A program made the position numbers and the translations under genes. DNA of 64,000 nt from Excoecaria cochinchinensis (lineage: Eukaryota > Streptophyta > Magnoliopsida > Malpighiales > Euphorbiaceae). Where the stretch lies: assembly GCA_947683425.1 (NCBI GenBank), contig CANTUQ010000003.1, forward strand, positions 3,410,001 through 3,474,000. The letters run 5' to 3'. The notes below the pieces were generated by a model. It saw only the letters and a program-made list of their open reading frames with translations. It had not been told where the DNA came from and did not search any database. This document shows, piece by piece, positions 54,825 to 64,000 of the stretch (its first letter is position 1; the number at the start of each line of letters is the position of its first letter).

Positions 54825-56433
54825 TGATAGGAGTTAAATTGAAGTATAATTTAGTATTTATTTTATATGAGTTTATGTAATTAATCATGTAATTGTTTGT
54901 AAAATTTGATGTGATAAGTTAGACTATGTTTATTTGTATCTGTTAAGTGTTTATGTTGTTATTTGTGTTTTTAGGTGGAGAAACGAAGAGAAGAAGTAAA
55001 TAGAATGAGAGGATCATGAGAGAGGAACATATCACGCCGTGACCAGGAGTCACGTGACGTGATTGTACTAAGAAGAAAGAAGAGGAAGGAGGAAAAGAAG
55101 AGAAGGAGCTGCAAGAGACGAAGTCACGCCATGAGCAAAGGTCACGCGACGTGACGAGAAGCCAGCAAAGAAGGGAAAGAAAGGAAAGAGAAGAAGAAAG
55201 AAGAAGAGTCACGCCGTGAGCAACAGTCACGCGACGTGACGCCACAGAGAGGCCAGGAAAGGAAGGGAAAAGAGAAGAGAAGAGAAAGGAGAGGAGGAAG
55301 CGAGACGTGAGCGCCAGTCACGCCACACACGCGAGAAGACACGCCGTGATGGGGAGTCACGCGACGTGACTGGCCAGAGAGGGAAGAGAAAACCGAGAGA
55401 AAGAAAGAAGGAAGAAAACGGGCAAGCGCGTTCTGTCGCGATCGCGACACCGTTGCGAGCGCGACAGAAACGACCGTTGGACGGTTTTGGGCCAAAATTC
55501 ACATGAAAAGTCATCTTATTTGACCAAATTGTGCAACCATTCCCAAGAGACATCTTCAAGGGACATCAACTTTCAATCAACATCTATAAATATTAGTTTA
55601 ACTGTAATTTTTAGTATGAAATTTTTAGTTAAGTAATTTTTCTGTATTTTGCAAGATAGATTTTTCTTAGTTAAAATTTTTATTTAGTTTTATGGTTTGA
55701 AGAAGAAGATTAAGGAGAAGGAAAACTTATTTCAAGAGATTGAGAAAAGGGTTGAAGAACTTCTATCTTATTCTCTTATTTTTAATTCTTCTCCAATATT
55801 TCTATGAATATCATTTTAATGAATTTACATGAATTTACATGTTTTTATTCTTTCTATTTTCATCTACTTTAATAGTCTTTCATTGTAGATTTTCTATTAG
55901 TATCTTTTGTATGATTTTTATAAGTTAAAGTAATTCGAGAGTTTGCTTTATCTAACATCTAATAGAATTTCATTATTAAGATATATTTAAGAAATTGGTA
56001 TATTGAGATAATTGCTATAGGTTAGTGTCTATTCTTAAAATATGTAATTAGAAACCTCTAATTCATTAATGAAAATTGTGAGTTAGAATTTTAATTGTAT
56101 GTTTTAGGCATTTTAATTCATGTCGAGAGAGTGAGTTAAAAATTTATTCTAACTTGGCTTGCATGAAAGATGAATAATTGTTAATCAAAAGGATGGATCA
56201 AATTCATTATGTTTAGTTCTTCATTCATATACTATTTATCTTCTTCTGATAAACATAAATTAGGTTTAAATTAAGTAGTTCTAATTCAACCATCAAATTT
56301 ATGATCATTGTAAACAAGATTAAAATCAATTAGTAATAGTGTGTAAACACGTTCCTCGTGGGATCGACATCTTAAGTACTATTGCGGTACACCGTATACT
56401 TGCGGTATGTTGCATCATTAGAAAATGCAAACA
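54825..56433 (+). mobile_element. 3' LTR of the Athila element
   Basis: 1609 bp. The palindrome array at 55031-55465 keeps some CpG palindromes that are mutated in the 5' LTR, and the reverse. Confidence 0.93.
55031..55465 (+). repeat. Array of paired CpG palindromes (3' LTR copy)
   Basis: Same layout as 48377-48811. Differences fall mainly in the palindromes: cgccatgag here versus cgccgtgag in the 5' LTR, tcacgccgtgag here versus ttatgccatgag, and cgcgacg here versus cgtgacg. Confidence 0.88.
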
Positions 56434-56508
56434 CATAAGATTGCATATTGGTCCTGGGGCGCTGCATAAGATTGCATATTGGCCCGTGACCGCTGCATAG
56501 AACTTAGG

Positions 56509-56880
56509 CTCGTAAAAGAGTTGAGCTTTACCGTGCCTATCAGTAGATCCGAACGGGCACGGGTGGCCTGCCATTGGCCAATTGGCGGCGTCAGATCGGG
56601 AGTATCGTCGATCCGGGTGCCTACGATCGGTCGTTTCCATGTTTTGGATCGAATGGGCCGTCGGGCACATAGCCAGTATATAGCTTGCGTATATTTCCTA
56701 GGTTGGAAGGGGCTGTGGCTCGTAGGCGGATCGAGCTTTACCGTACCTATCGGGCACGGGTGGCTTGCCATTGGCCAATTGGCGGTATCGAATCGGGAGT
56801 ATCGTCGATCCGGGTGCCTACGACCGGCCGTTTCCGTGTTTTGGATCGGGTGGGCCGTCGGGCACATAATCATCATGATA
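56509..56880 (-). repeat. Tandem repeat, period about 200 bp, two copies
   Basis: The block running from ggctcgta..gagttgagctttaccg through ccattggccaattggcgg and gggagtatcgtcgatccggg to ccgtcgggcacata occurs at about 56509-56670 and again at about 56711-56870. It contains the palindrome ttggccaa. It belongs to the Tat element's internal non-coding region. Confidence 0.8.
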
Positions 56881-57261
56881 TGTTTGGAACGAGCTTCCAT
56901 TATCCTTAGAAAAGAGTTTGGGTTCCTGCGCCTATATATATTATATACACAATTTAAACTAAGAGAGAGAAGAAAAACCTTTATGTGTTAATACACGCTA
57001 ACTTTGGTCTTCGAGGAAGCTTGACTTTCGCATTTTAACTTGGAATGTGCGTCAAGACTAGCGAATAAGTCGCGATATATGAAGCCTTTTAAGATAGCAA
57101 TAAGAATTCATAAATAGATTTCTTTATTGATAAGGAGCGATTGATACAATTTTGCACAAATTGGGGAGAGCCCGAGTCTAACTGGAGACGTGTGCCTATG
57201 CAGAGCTCATCCCCGCTGGGTCGTCTACGGGCGCATCAGCCCTCTGACCTTTGGTGCTCGA
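56881..57261 (-). other. Non-coding gap after the protease of the Tat element
   Basis: 380 bp where reverse transcriptase should start. On the sense strand the protease frame stops and AT-rich sequence with no pol motif follows, so this is the pol deletion region. Confidence 0.6.
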
Positions 57262-57888
57262 TTAGCAAGCTACCTTTTGTTGCTTGATCATCGCGATATA
57301 AGCCTCTCGGGACGCTTTCTGGTCCCCTCTTACGATAGCCACTCCCTTTCTGGTGGGAATTTTCATCACCATATATCGGACGCTGGTGACAGCTCCTGTT
57401 TGGATGAGCAAGGGCCTGCCAAAAATGGCATTATAGGCAAATATTAAGTCAATTATCATAAAATTTACCTTGCAGGTGTGAACCGTTGCCTCTTGTCCGA
57501 GCTCCACGAAAAGCTCGACAGATCCGATCACCGGGACGGTGGCATTGCCTAATCCGATCAGAGGCGTTGCATTCGGCTTTAGCTCCTCGACCGGCAAGCC
57601 CATCCCTTTGTACGCCTGCAAGGTGAGCACGTTGACTGCGCTGCCATTATCCACTAGGATCCTCCTGATATCAAAATTGTTGATGCGTGCTCTGATGACG
57701 AGCGCATCCTCGTGGGGGAATACAATGTCTCGAGCATTATCGCTGGACACCGTGACAAGCATAGACTGCTCGGTCATCTGAGAGAGATATACTCCGTTCG
57801 CCCTCTTCTTCCTATGGAGTTCCTCTGCATAGGTCGATCCTCCGGAGATTATATTTATCGTTCCTGCGCTTGACCTACTTGAGCCCAC
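57262..57888 (-). pseudogene. Tat protease domain, open but orphaned
   Basis: 208-codon minus-strand frame. FDIRRILVDNGSAVNVL carries the aspartic protease signature with D-N-G in place of the usual D-S/T-G, a frequent variant in Tat elements. FAYNAIFGRPLL follows about 80 residues later as the second structural motif. The upstream part AEELHRKKRANGVYL is typical of the gag-protease junction. The protease would cleave Gag and Pol. It has no intact gag frame in front and no reverse transcriptase behind. Confidence 0.8.
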
Positions 57889-57899
57889 ACTCCTGGGGT

Positions 57900-59423
57900 T
57901 TCTCCACTCCTCGTCCTCATCTGAGTTATAGTCGGCCTGCTCAGGATCTCGCCGTTTGCAGGGACTTGCCCCCCTATCCGGTCAGATGAATCTCTGGAGG
58001 GCTCCTCTTTGCACCAGGCGTTCAATTTCCTTGCGCAGTGAGTGGCACTCGTCGGTAGAATGACCGGCGTCTCTGTGAAACTCACACTACAAGCTCTGGT
58101 CCCTTCGGTGCCTGCTTTGACTGGATAGCCTCTTGGGCCATTTGATTGTGTGGTGGTTCTTTTTAATCCAAGCCAGCACTTTGGAGGGGCTGGTGTTGAG
58201 TGGGGTAAGGGACTGAGGTGTCGAAGCACTCGCCTTACCCGAGGATTCACCCTTGGATACCTTCCCTTCGCTTCGATGCTGCGGGGTTTTGAGCTCATCC
58301 GTAATGTTTCCAAGCTGCTCGATCACTCTCTTTTTCATGAAGGGCCGTCCGTCAAGGTACTGGAGCCTGCTCAGCACGCTGGCTGGTCCAGCTCTACCAG
58401 TCCTCCGGGTCTCATTCGTCCAAACGTGTCTCTTGGCCCAGTCCATCAGCTCATGAAAATCCTGGGGGGTTGTTGTCACTACAGATTGAGATGGAGGACG
58501 ATTGGCCGGACGTCTCGCTAAGGAGGTCATCGCCATTTCTTCACTCAGGCTCTTCACCTGCCCCACGGCTTCTTGAAAGCGATCGACGTAGTCTTTAAGG
58601 CTTTTGTTGGCTCGCCCATAGGAGCCACCCAGGTCGCCTGTCGACCTCTATGAGGATGCTCTGGCCTCAAATCTCGAGACTAAGAGTTCCTTGAGTAGTG
58701 GGGTCAGTCTCGCCTGTATACCTATCCATCCTGACATTTCTCTACCCGGGGGGCATCTCGAACTCCATGATTTCCTTACAAAATGGGGATGTCTGGCTTT
58801 TACGGGCTCTTGCCTTCGGCATGCTCCTTTTGGAGCTTGTCAAGCCAAACTGCTCCAATTTCCGTTTCAGCCACTTGTCTCCCTTGCTCAAAATTGCAGA
58901 GCCGGGGTCCTGACGTGAGCTCCTGGAAACAGAGCGAGTGGGTGCGCACAAATAGGACAAGTCATCCTCGTCGCTTGAAGTGGAGGGTTCATCGTGGTGG
59001 TAGGCAAAGCCTTTGCCGGATAACGCTATTCCTTTCCCTTTATCGCGGCGTCTCGCGGCTCCTTATATCTTGAGCCACTGGCTCGTTAATGAAGATCCCT
59101 TTGCTTCTTCTTCTTCCGAAGTCTTCGTCCATGGGGTAGCTCCCATGGACTCTTTCAGAAATCACGGGCATTTTGCCCTTTCGGAGCGTTTGGACTATGC
59201 TTTTGGTGAAGTCACTGAGTATGGCGCGCATGTCACGGACAGTAACGAGAGAATCTTCTGAGTATTCTAGGACAGCGTCGTTTGACTCAGGAAGGGGGGT
59301 GGTCTCCATTGGGGACCTGACAGGCTCTTCCCTCCCCCGTGAGGGGCCTAAACTGGCACACCCATCTCCTTCTTGGTCGAGGTCCATGAGGGTCGTATTC
59401 TCGTTTGATCGTGAGTTCGACAT
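57900..59423 (-). pseudogene. Degenerate Tat gag
   Basis: Starts at ATG 59423 (MSNSRSNENTTLMDLDQEGD) only 22 nt from the LTR. The first frame runs to 59040. A second stretch holds KRKLEQFGL and SPFCKEIMEFEMPPG (58742-58960), a third KDYVDRFQEAVGQVKSLSEE and FHELMDWAKRHVW (58360-58600), and a fourth, in yet another frame, the C-H-C knuckle-like CEFHRDAGHSTDEC (about 58045-58090). Several frameshifts and stops break it, and part of the capsid domain (between about 58600 and 58740) is shortened. Confidence 0.75.
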
Positions 59424-59445
59424 GCCTCTCAATGAAAGTACCAAA
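59424..59445 (-). other. Probable primer-binding site abutting the gag ATG
   Basis: The minus strand reads tttggtactttcattgagag then gc directly after the LTR end (ctttatca), and the gag ATG follows at once. The matching tRNA was not identified. Confidence 0.5.
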
Positions 59446-59614
59446 TGATAAAGCCTAGATCGTCTTTATCTGGAGAGGGAGGAACCAATCGATCGGATGA
59501 GAATGACCCTGCAAGAAAGAATGCCCGGTCGGACCAGGCGTAAGCACTCCAAAACTTAAGTTAGTAGCTTAGAGTGAGAAAGTGCTTAGAGAGAGAATGC
59601 TGAGGATTCAATAC
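59446..59614 (-). mobile_element. 5' LTR remnant of the Tat element
   Basis: 169 bp matching 44227-44395 of the complete LTR with few differences; the upstream (U3) 290 bp are absent. The break falls about 30 nt downstream of the TATA-like box position. Confidence 0.75.
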
Positions 59615-60231
59615 TCATAATCATTAAATTTTGTTAATTTTAATAATTAAATTGGAGTGCTTTTCTTTAAATTTGCTACTCTTATATATATATATATATA
59701 TAAACACGAAATTGAAATTGAAATTTTTTAAATATTATTTTAATTACAAGAAAATTGAAAATTTCACTTCTTATTTGGTGATATTTTTTCAAAATATATT
59801 ATCTATCTAATTAAATAAAAATAGCAAATTAAAAAAATGTCCCAGTTTACTTATTAAAATTAAATCAAATTTAGTAATAATTTTTTTTATTATATTAACA
59901 ACTAAATAGATATTCAAAAAATAATTTTTTTCAATAAAAAATTTAAATTTAGATTTAACGTAAAAGTTAACATAGTCTCCTAATTGAAAGACTATTAAAA
60001 TATTAATGTTCAAATAGTTAGAATTTAAACGTCGAGTGTAGAATTAAAACATAAATAAAACGTTAGTGGTTTTTACTAGACCTGGCCATTTTTTTACTGT
60101 GCTAGAAAGCATGACCCAAACTCCAACCCCGAGAAAATCCAAATGACCTGAAAACTTTAAAGTTGAATCGGACCTCATTGTTTGAATTAAATTTTATTTT
60201 TATGTCATATTTATTTTTTAATTATAGTTTC

Positions 60232-60282
<51 letters not shown>

Positions 60283-61089
60283 TTTTGTTAATATTTTTAT
60301 TCCAATTTTATATAAAAAATAGATTTAACTGAAAGAAAAAAGAAATGTCCAGTTGTTTAAATTGTGAGCTATGAAAGATAAGAAAAAAAAAATGAAACGG
60401 AAAAAAGAAAAGTTAAATGACAATAGACTATATATTGCATTTTACTATTTCTATTTTTTTTGCATAATTCCTTTTTAAATTTTTCTTAGCTCCATGCCAT
60501 AATCGGTCGTTGATCTATGAATTATGCATCATCTTGCATCACCGCTGCTGCTTATTCATACTCTTTCAATTTTTTTTTTCTCATCAAATCATAGCATCTC
60601 AAATCTGGAAGAGAATGTAACACTCAGAGAATTATGAGTTTGTAAATAGTACATTTCGAATTATGTATAGTAATTTCCAAAATGAATAGTGCCACTTGGA
60701 ACAAAATAATATTTTTTTCATATGAATAGTGTTATTTGAGACAAACATGATAATCGAATTTGAGGCGAACATAAATTTATTTAAGATATTTAAAACTAAA
60801 ATTAAAATTCAGATTACAGTTTCACAGTGAATTATGACAAGTTTGATTAAATTTGATCGGTATTCAACTTTCATCCGGAACCAAAAAAGTCAAATAAACT
60901 AATATGATAAGTTTTATATGATGTTAATTATGTATTTTAAGTAAGAAAACTGAAAAGGTTAAAAGGATACTGAAAAAATTAAAATCAAACTGATTAAAAC
61001 CAAAAAGCGAACTAAATATATTTAATAACTTATAGTTTGATTTTCAATTTCGATTCAATTTTTCAATTTTAATTGTTACCTAATACTTG
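59615..61089. other. AT-rich sequence without identifiable genes
   Basis: Contains (TA)n arrays at about 59682-59702 and 60235-60281, and T- or A-rich runs. A weak LTR-start-like tgtaacactcagagaattatg occurs at about 60618, but I could not find a matching end. Confidence 0.6.
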
Positions 61090-62170
61090 ATTCAAATCCA
61101 TTAAAAGAAGAAGGTGATATGAATACGAAATTTTTCCATGCATATGCGTCTAATAGGAGAAAGAAGAACACGATAACCTCTTTGAATAATATGGAGGGGA
61201 ATTAACTTGATTGGAATTCAGGTTTAAAAGAACATATCTTGCATTACTTTGATGGAGTGTTTCAATCATCTCATGGGAGCAACCAGGAGCTGTTAAACTT
61301 GATTAAATAATGTGTCATGGCCACTCATAATGAAGAATTGTTAAGGCTGTTTAATGCAAGAGACGTTAAAGATGCATTGTTTGCTATGCACCTAGACAAA
61401 TCTCGGGGCCCAGACGGATTCAACCTAGGCTTCTTCCAATCATAGTGGGAGTTAATTGGTCCAGATATCTCTACTTTTATTCTCGGCATTGTTCATGATT
61501 GTATAATGCCTACTACCTTAAATGAAACTTTTATTGTTCTGATCCCAAAAATCAAACAATTGAAGTTAATTTCAGATTATAGGCCAATTGCAATTTGCAA
61601 TGTGGTTTATAGAATCTTGTCCAAAATGTTAGCGAATCGAATGAATTTTTTATTGGATGAGATTATCTCGGAGACACAAAGTGCCTTCATCCCTGGCAGG
61701 CTGATAACTAATTACATTCTCCTTGCTTTCGAGGTGGTTCATCACTTAAATCATCAAACAAAGGGAGCTACTGGTAATGTGGCACTAAAGCTGGATATGG
61801 CCAAGGCCTACGATAGGATGGAATGGGCTTATCTGGAAGGCATGATGCGGATGATGGGCTTCAATAAGCAATAGATCAAGATGGTGATGATGTGTTTGAA
61901 TACTGTGACTTATAATGTGTGCACCAGTGGTGTTTCTATTGGCCCAATCGTCCCAAGTAGAGGATTAAGTTAAGGGGATCCCCTTTCCCCTTGCCTCTTT
62001 ATTCTCTGTGCTCAAGGCTTATATGTGGCTCTTACTGATTTGGAGAAAAGAAAGGTGATCTATGGATGCAAAGTTGCTCGTTCTGTTCCAGCAATCAGTC
62101 ACTTCTTTTTCGCAGATGATGCTTATTTATTTTTCAAAGCAGATCTTTGTGAAGCCGCAACTGTTAGAAG
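61090..62170 (+). pseudogene. L1-like LINE reverse transcriptase, fragment with several stops
   Basis: One + strand frame carries the recognisable order of plant LINE ORF2: EGDMNTKFFHAYASNRRKKN, LDKSRGPDGFNLGFF, LIPKIKQLKLISDYRPIAIC, LANRMNFLLDEIISETQSAF, LKLDMAKAYDRMEW, then GDPLSPCLFILCAQGL and FFADDAYLFF (catalytic FADD box). In-frame stops interrupt it at about 61203, 61308, 61444, 61872 and 61971. The endonuclease part upstream and the region after FADD are missing; the 3' side was cut by the Tekay-like LTR at 62171. Not functional. Confidence 0.88.
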
Positions 62171-63405
62171 TGTAACACCCCAACTTGACCCTAGAAGTTT
62201 TAGTTAAATTTTTTGTCGGATTGTATCAAGTTTTAGAGTGATTATGTGTGAGAAAGTTCTGTCGCGAGTTTGACATGTGGCATCATAGGAGTTTGACATG
62301 TGGCAAGAAGAGAGATGGACACTTGGCAAGAAGATGTAGTTGTTTTATATTAATGTGACAAATGGCATTGTAGGGAGTGGACATGTGGCATGAGTTTTGT
62401 TTTAAGTTAATGAATGTATTAAATTAGGTAAGTGGCATTTAGTGAGATTGGTTGGCTTTGGATGAGCATTGACCGGCCATTCCCTTCCTCTTTCTTCTTT
62501 CATTTCATACTTTTGGCCTATAGCTCTTCTTTTGGGTTTCTTTGCTTTGAATTTTGCCGTGCTCCTCTTGCCTTGCCATTTCTTTTCCTTTTCTCCTTCA
62601 TTTGCTTTGCTCTTTGAGAGAACCACTTAGATTGGTTTGAAGAGTAAGAGAAGAGGTAAGTGGTTTGATTTCTAATTAGTATTGGTCTTCTTCTTCTACG
62701 TTCTGTTTTTGATTTAAAGTGTAAACAAGGTTTGATTCTTGGATTGTCTTTGTATGATTTTGTTGAAGCTGGGGATAAAAGACTGGACAAAGGCATAGAG
62801 AAGAGTGAAATCGAGTAAAAAGAGCATCGTACAAGCTACCTAAGGTCGGGATCGTGTGTGATTTTAATTTCGGTTCATTTTGTTTGCTTGCGGTGTTTTG
62901 TGGTATATGTGTATATATGTTTATGATATATGTGTGTATATATGTTTATGAGTATGTGACTTGATCATTTGAGTGTGTGTTGATGATAAAGTTTGGTTTT
63001 GGCCAATTCTGCTCATTTTCATAGGACCTCCGTGTAGTATTTTTGTCATAAGTAGAGTTCTAGACCTCTAAATTGAATTATTGTTGATCCATTAGAACCA
63101 TTACTTCAATACCTATAAAAGCCTCATAAATGATCTTGAGCAAATTCTTGGTCTAAGACCCTGGAAATTGGCAAAAATAGAGGTGTCTCTACTTTGGCTG
63201 GTTCATTTGAGCAGTTCAGATTTTTTAGGTCATATCTTAAGTTATAGATGTCCATTTGACCTAAAAATTATTTCATTTGAAATCTAACTTCCAAGCGAAC
63301 AATTGTTAAGAAGGACATTTTTCCTAAAAATGGTGTTTAGATATCGGTTTAGACGATACAAGTTTGAGGTGAGTAGCAGTCTCATGAAGGTTCCTGACGG
63401 AGCCT

Positions 63406-63442
63406 TCTGTCGCAAGCGCGACAGTGGTTGCCAGCATGACAG
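63406..63442 (+). repeat. Paired palindrome, partly decayed
   Basis: gtcgcaagcgcgacag then ttgccagcatgacag. The right member looks like a tcgc..gcga palindrome after CpG loss. Confidence 0.7.
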
Positions 63443-63773
63443 AGCAGGTCATAAGAGTGATTTTCCTTTTAATTTAGAGCCCATGGTTGACATGAATCAA
63501 TTCCCCACCTTTCCCCTCAACTAATTTGTATATTTTTATGTGTTTTTCCTCCCGAATTGAACCCGTATTACCCTGGAATGTTTCCGTGGTCTATACCATG
63601 CATGTTTAGGTTTATCAAATGCTATGGCATAAGAGTTTAATAATGAAATTAATTGTATACATGCTTTTTAAGTGTTGAACATGACATGCCATGTGATCTT
63701 AATTGTTTTATAAGGCTTGAGTTAGTGTAATGCATTTGGTATAGTATATAGAGTCTTTTTGCAATCTGGCTTC

Positions 63774-63811
63774 TGTCGCGAGCGCGACTTCTTATCGCAA
63801 TCACGATAGTG
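63774..63811 (+). repeat. Paired palindrome, partly decayed
   Basis: gtcgcgagcgcgac then tatcgcaatcacgatag. The second member differs from tatcgcgatcgcgatag by two CpG-type transitions. Confidence 0.75.
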
Positions 63812-64000
63812 AACCCCTTCTCGCCCTGTTCCATTTTTGAAAAATGTTTTCTTCTGTCTTGCTTTGCATGATTTATATGATTATGCAATGAACGGATAAC
63901 ATGTATACTCGAATACGTGATTATGGATAGTGATATATTCTGAATGTGTGAGTTGAGCCTGAATGGTCAAAGTAGTGGATAGATAAGCATGCTTATGAAG

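Larger units (their letters stand above)
48171..56433 (+). mobile_element. Pol-less Athila-type LTR retrotransposon, 8263 bp, TSD cataa
   Basis: LTRs of exactly 1609 bp each (48171-49779 and 54825-56433), tgataggag ... atgcaaaca. The duplication cataa lies at 48166-48170 and 56434-56438. The Athila primer-binding site (tRNA-Asp type), an intact gag and a second intact Athila ORF are present. No protease, reverse transcriptase, RNase H or integrase is found in the 5-kb internal region. The LTRs differ at about a dozen positions, several being C-to-T or G-to-A changes in CpG, so the insertion is recent and was mobilised in trans. Confidence 0.93.
44227..59614 (-). mobile_element. Non-autonomous Tat element with opposite-strand accessory ORF, split by an Athila element
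   Basis: The left LTR (3', sense) is complete at 44227-44684; the right one (5', sense) is only 59446-59614. In sense (minus) order: LTR remnant, primer-site-like sequence, gag start 22 nt later, degenerate gag, protease (57262-57888), a 200-bp tandem repeat, a + strand accessory gene (45221-47770), polypurine tract, 3' LTR. Reverse transcriptase, RNase H and integrase are missing. Opposite-strand accessory ORFs between pol and the 3' LTR are known in the Tat lineage. A target duplication cannot be confirmed: gtact on the left versus atact (59611-59615) on the right if the remnant ends at 59610. Confidence 0.8.
62171..64000 (+). mobile_element. Tekay-like LTR, truncated by the window end
   Basis: Starts tgtaacaccccaacttgacc inside the LINE. 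It has the same plan as the other Tekay-like LTRs: a GTAAGT donor-like site at about 62656, a region homologous to the 5600-5830 part of the solo LTR (gttaagaaggacatttttcctaaaaatg), palindrome pairs, and a final 'aaagtagtggatagataagc' matching 23230-23250 of the gag-only element. The window ends about 300 bp before the expected double hairpin. Confidence 0.8.

Noticed and set aside
60618..61089. Possible old LTR starting tgtaacactcagag
   Set aside because: No matching end, target duplication or second copy in the window.

Overview
This window is plant nuclear DNA made almost entirely of nested transposable elements. I found no host protein gene, tRNA or rRNA. The lineages present are Tekay-type, Athila-type and Tat/Ogre-type Ty3/gypsy LTR retrotransposons, a broken L1-like LINE and a small hAT-like element. 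Together they point to an angiosperm, probably a eudicot, in repeat-rich heterochromatic DNA. The species cannot be told from the sequence.

Layout. 1-1116 is the end of a Tat/Ogre-like LTR. 1117-9471 is the 3' end of a second Tat/Ogre-like element on the + strand: three tandem arrays, a polypurine tract and a 3' LTR. A 3.7-kb Tekay-like solo LTR (3352-7077, TSD caccc) is inserted in it. 9661-41818 is one approximately 5.2-kb solo LTR (TSD gacac) broken by three later insertions: a pol-less Tat/Ogre-like element (10053-21452, minus, TSD cacgc), a very young gag-only Tekay element (21536-28086, plus, TSD ttact), and a Tekay element with an open pol frame (30371-39388, minus, TSD atctc). 41819-43290 holds Athila-like pol debris carrying a 759-bp hAT-like element (42197-42955, 8-bp TSD). 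44227-59614 is a pol-less Tat element on the minus strand with gag-protease and an opposite-strand, intron-containing accessory ORF. It is split by a pol-less Athila element (48171-56433, TSD cataa). 61090-62170 is a LINE reverse-transcriptase pseudogene cut by a Tekay-like LTR (62171-64000) that runs off the window.

How the parts relate. Only the 30371-39388 element keeps reverse transcriptase, RNase H and integrase, and its gag is decapitated and has an in-frame UGA. The other elements whose internal regions are visible keep gag (with or without protease or an accessory ORF) and all cis signals but lack pol, so they must use enzymes supplied in trans. The neighbouring gag-only and pol-only Tekay copies have reciprocal defects.

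Main unexplained structures: (1) arrays of paired CpG-rich palindromes in LTRs of unrelated lineages (Tekay and Athila); (2) a tandem double hairpin about 395 bp from the 3' end of three different Tekay-like LTRs; (3) two copies of a covarying hairpin just upstream of the Athila 3' LTR; (4) a second polypurine-tract-like block inside the Athila element; (5) a partial primer-binding-site copy inside every Tat/Ogre LTR. All boundaries were read by eye; no alignment or database search was run.
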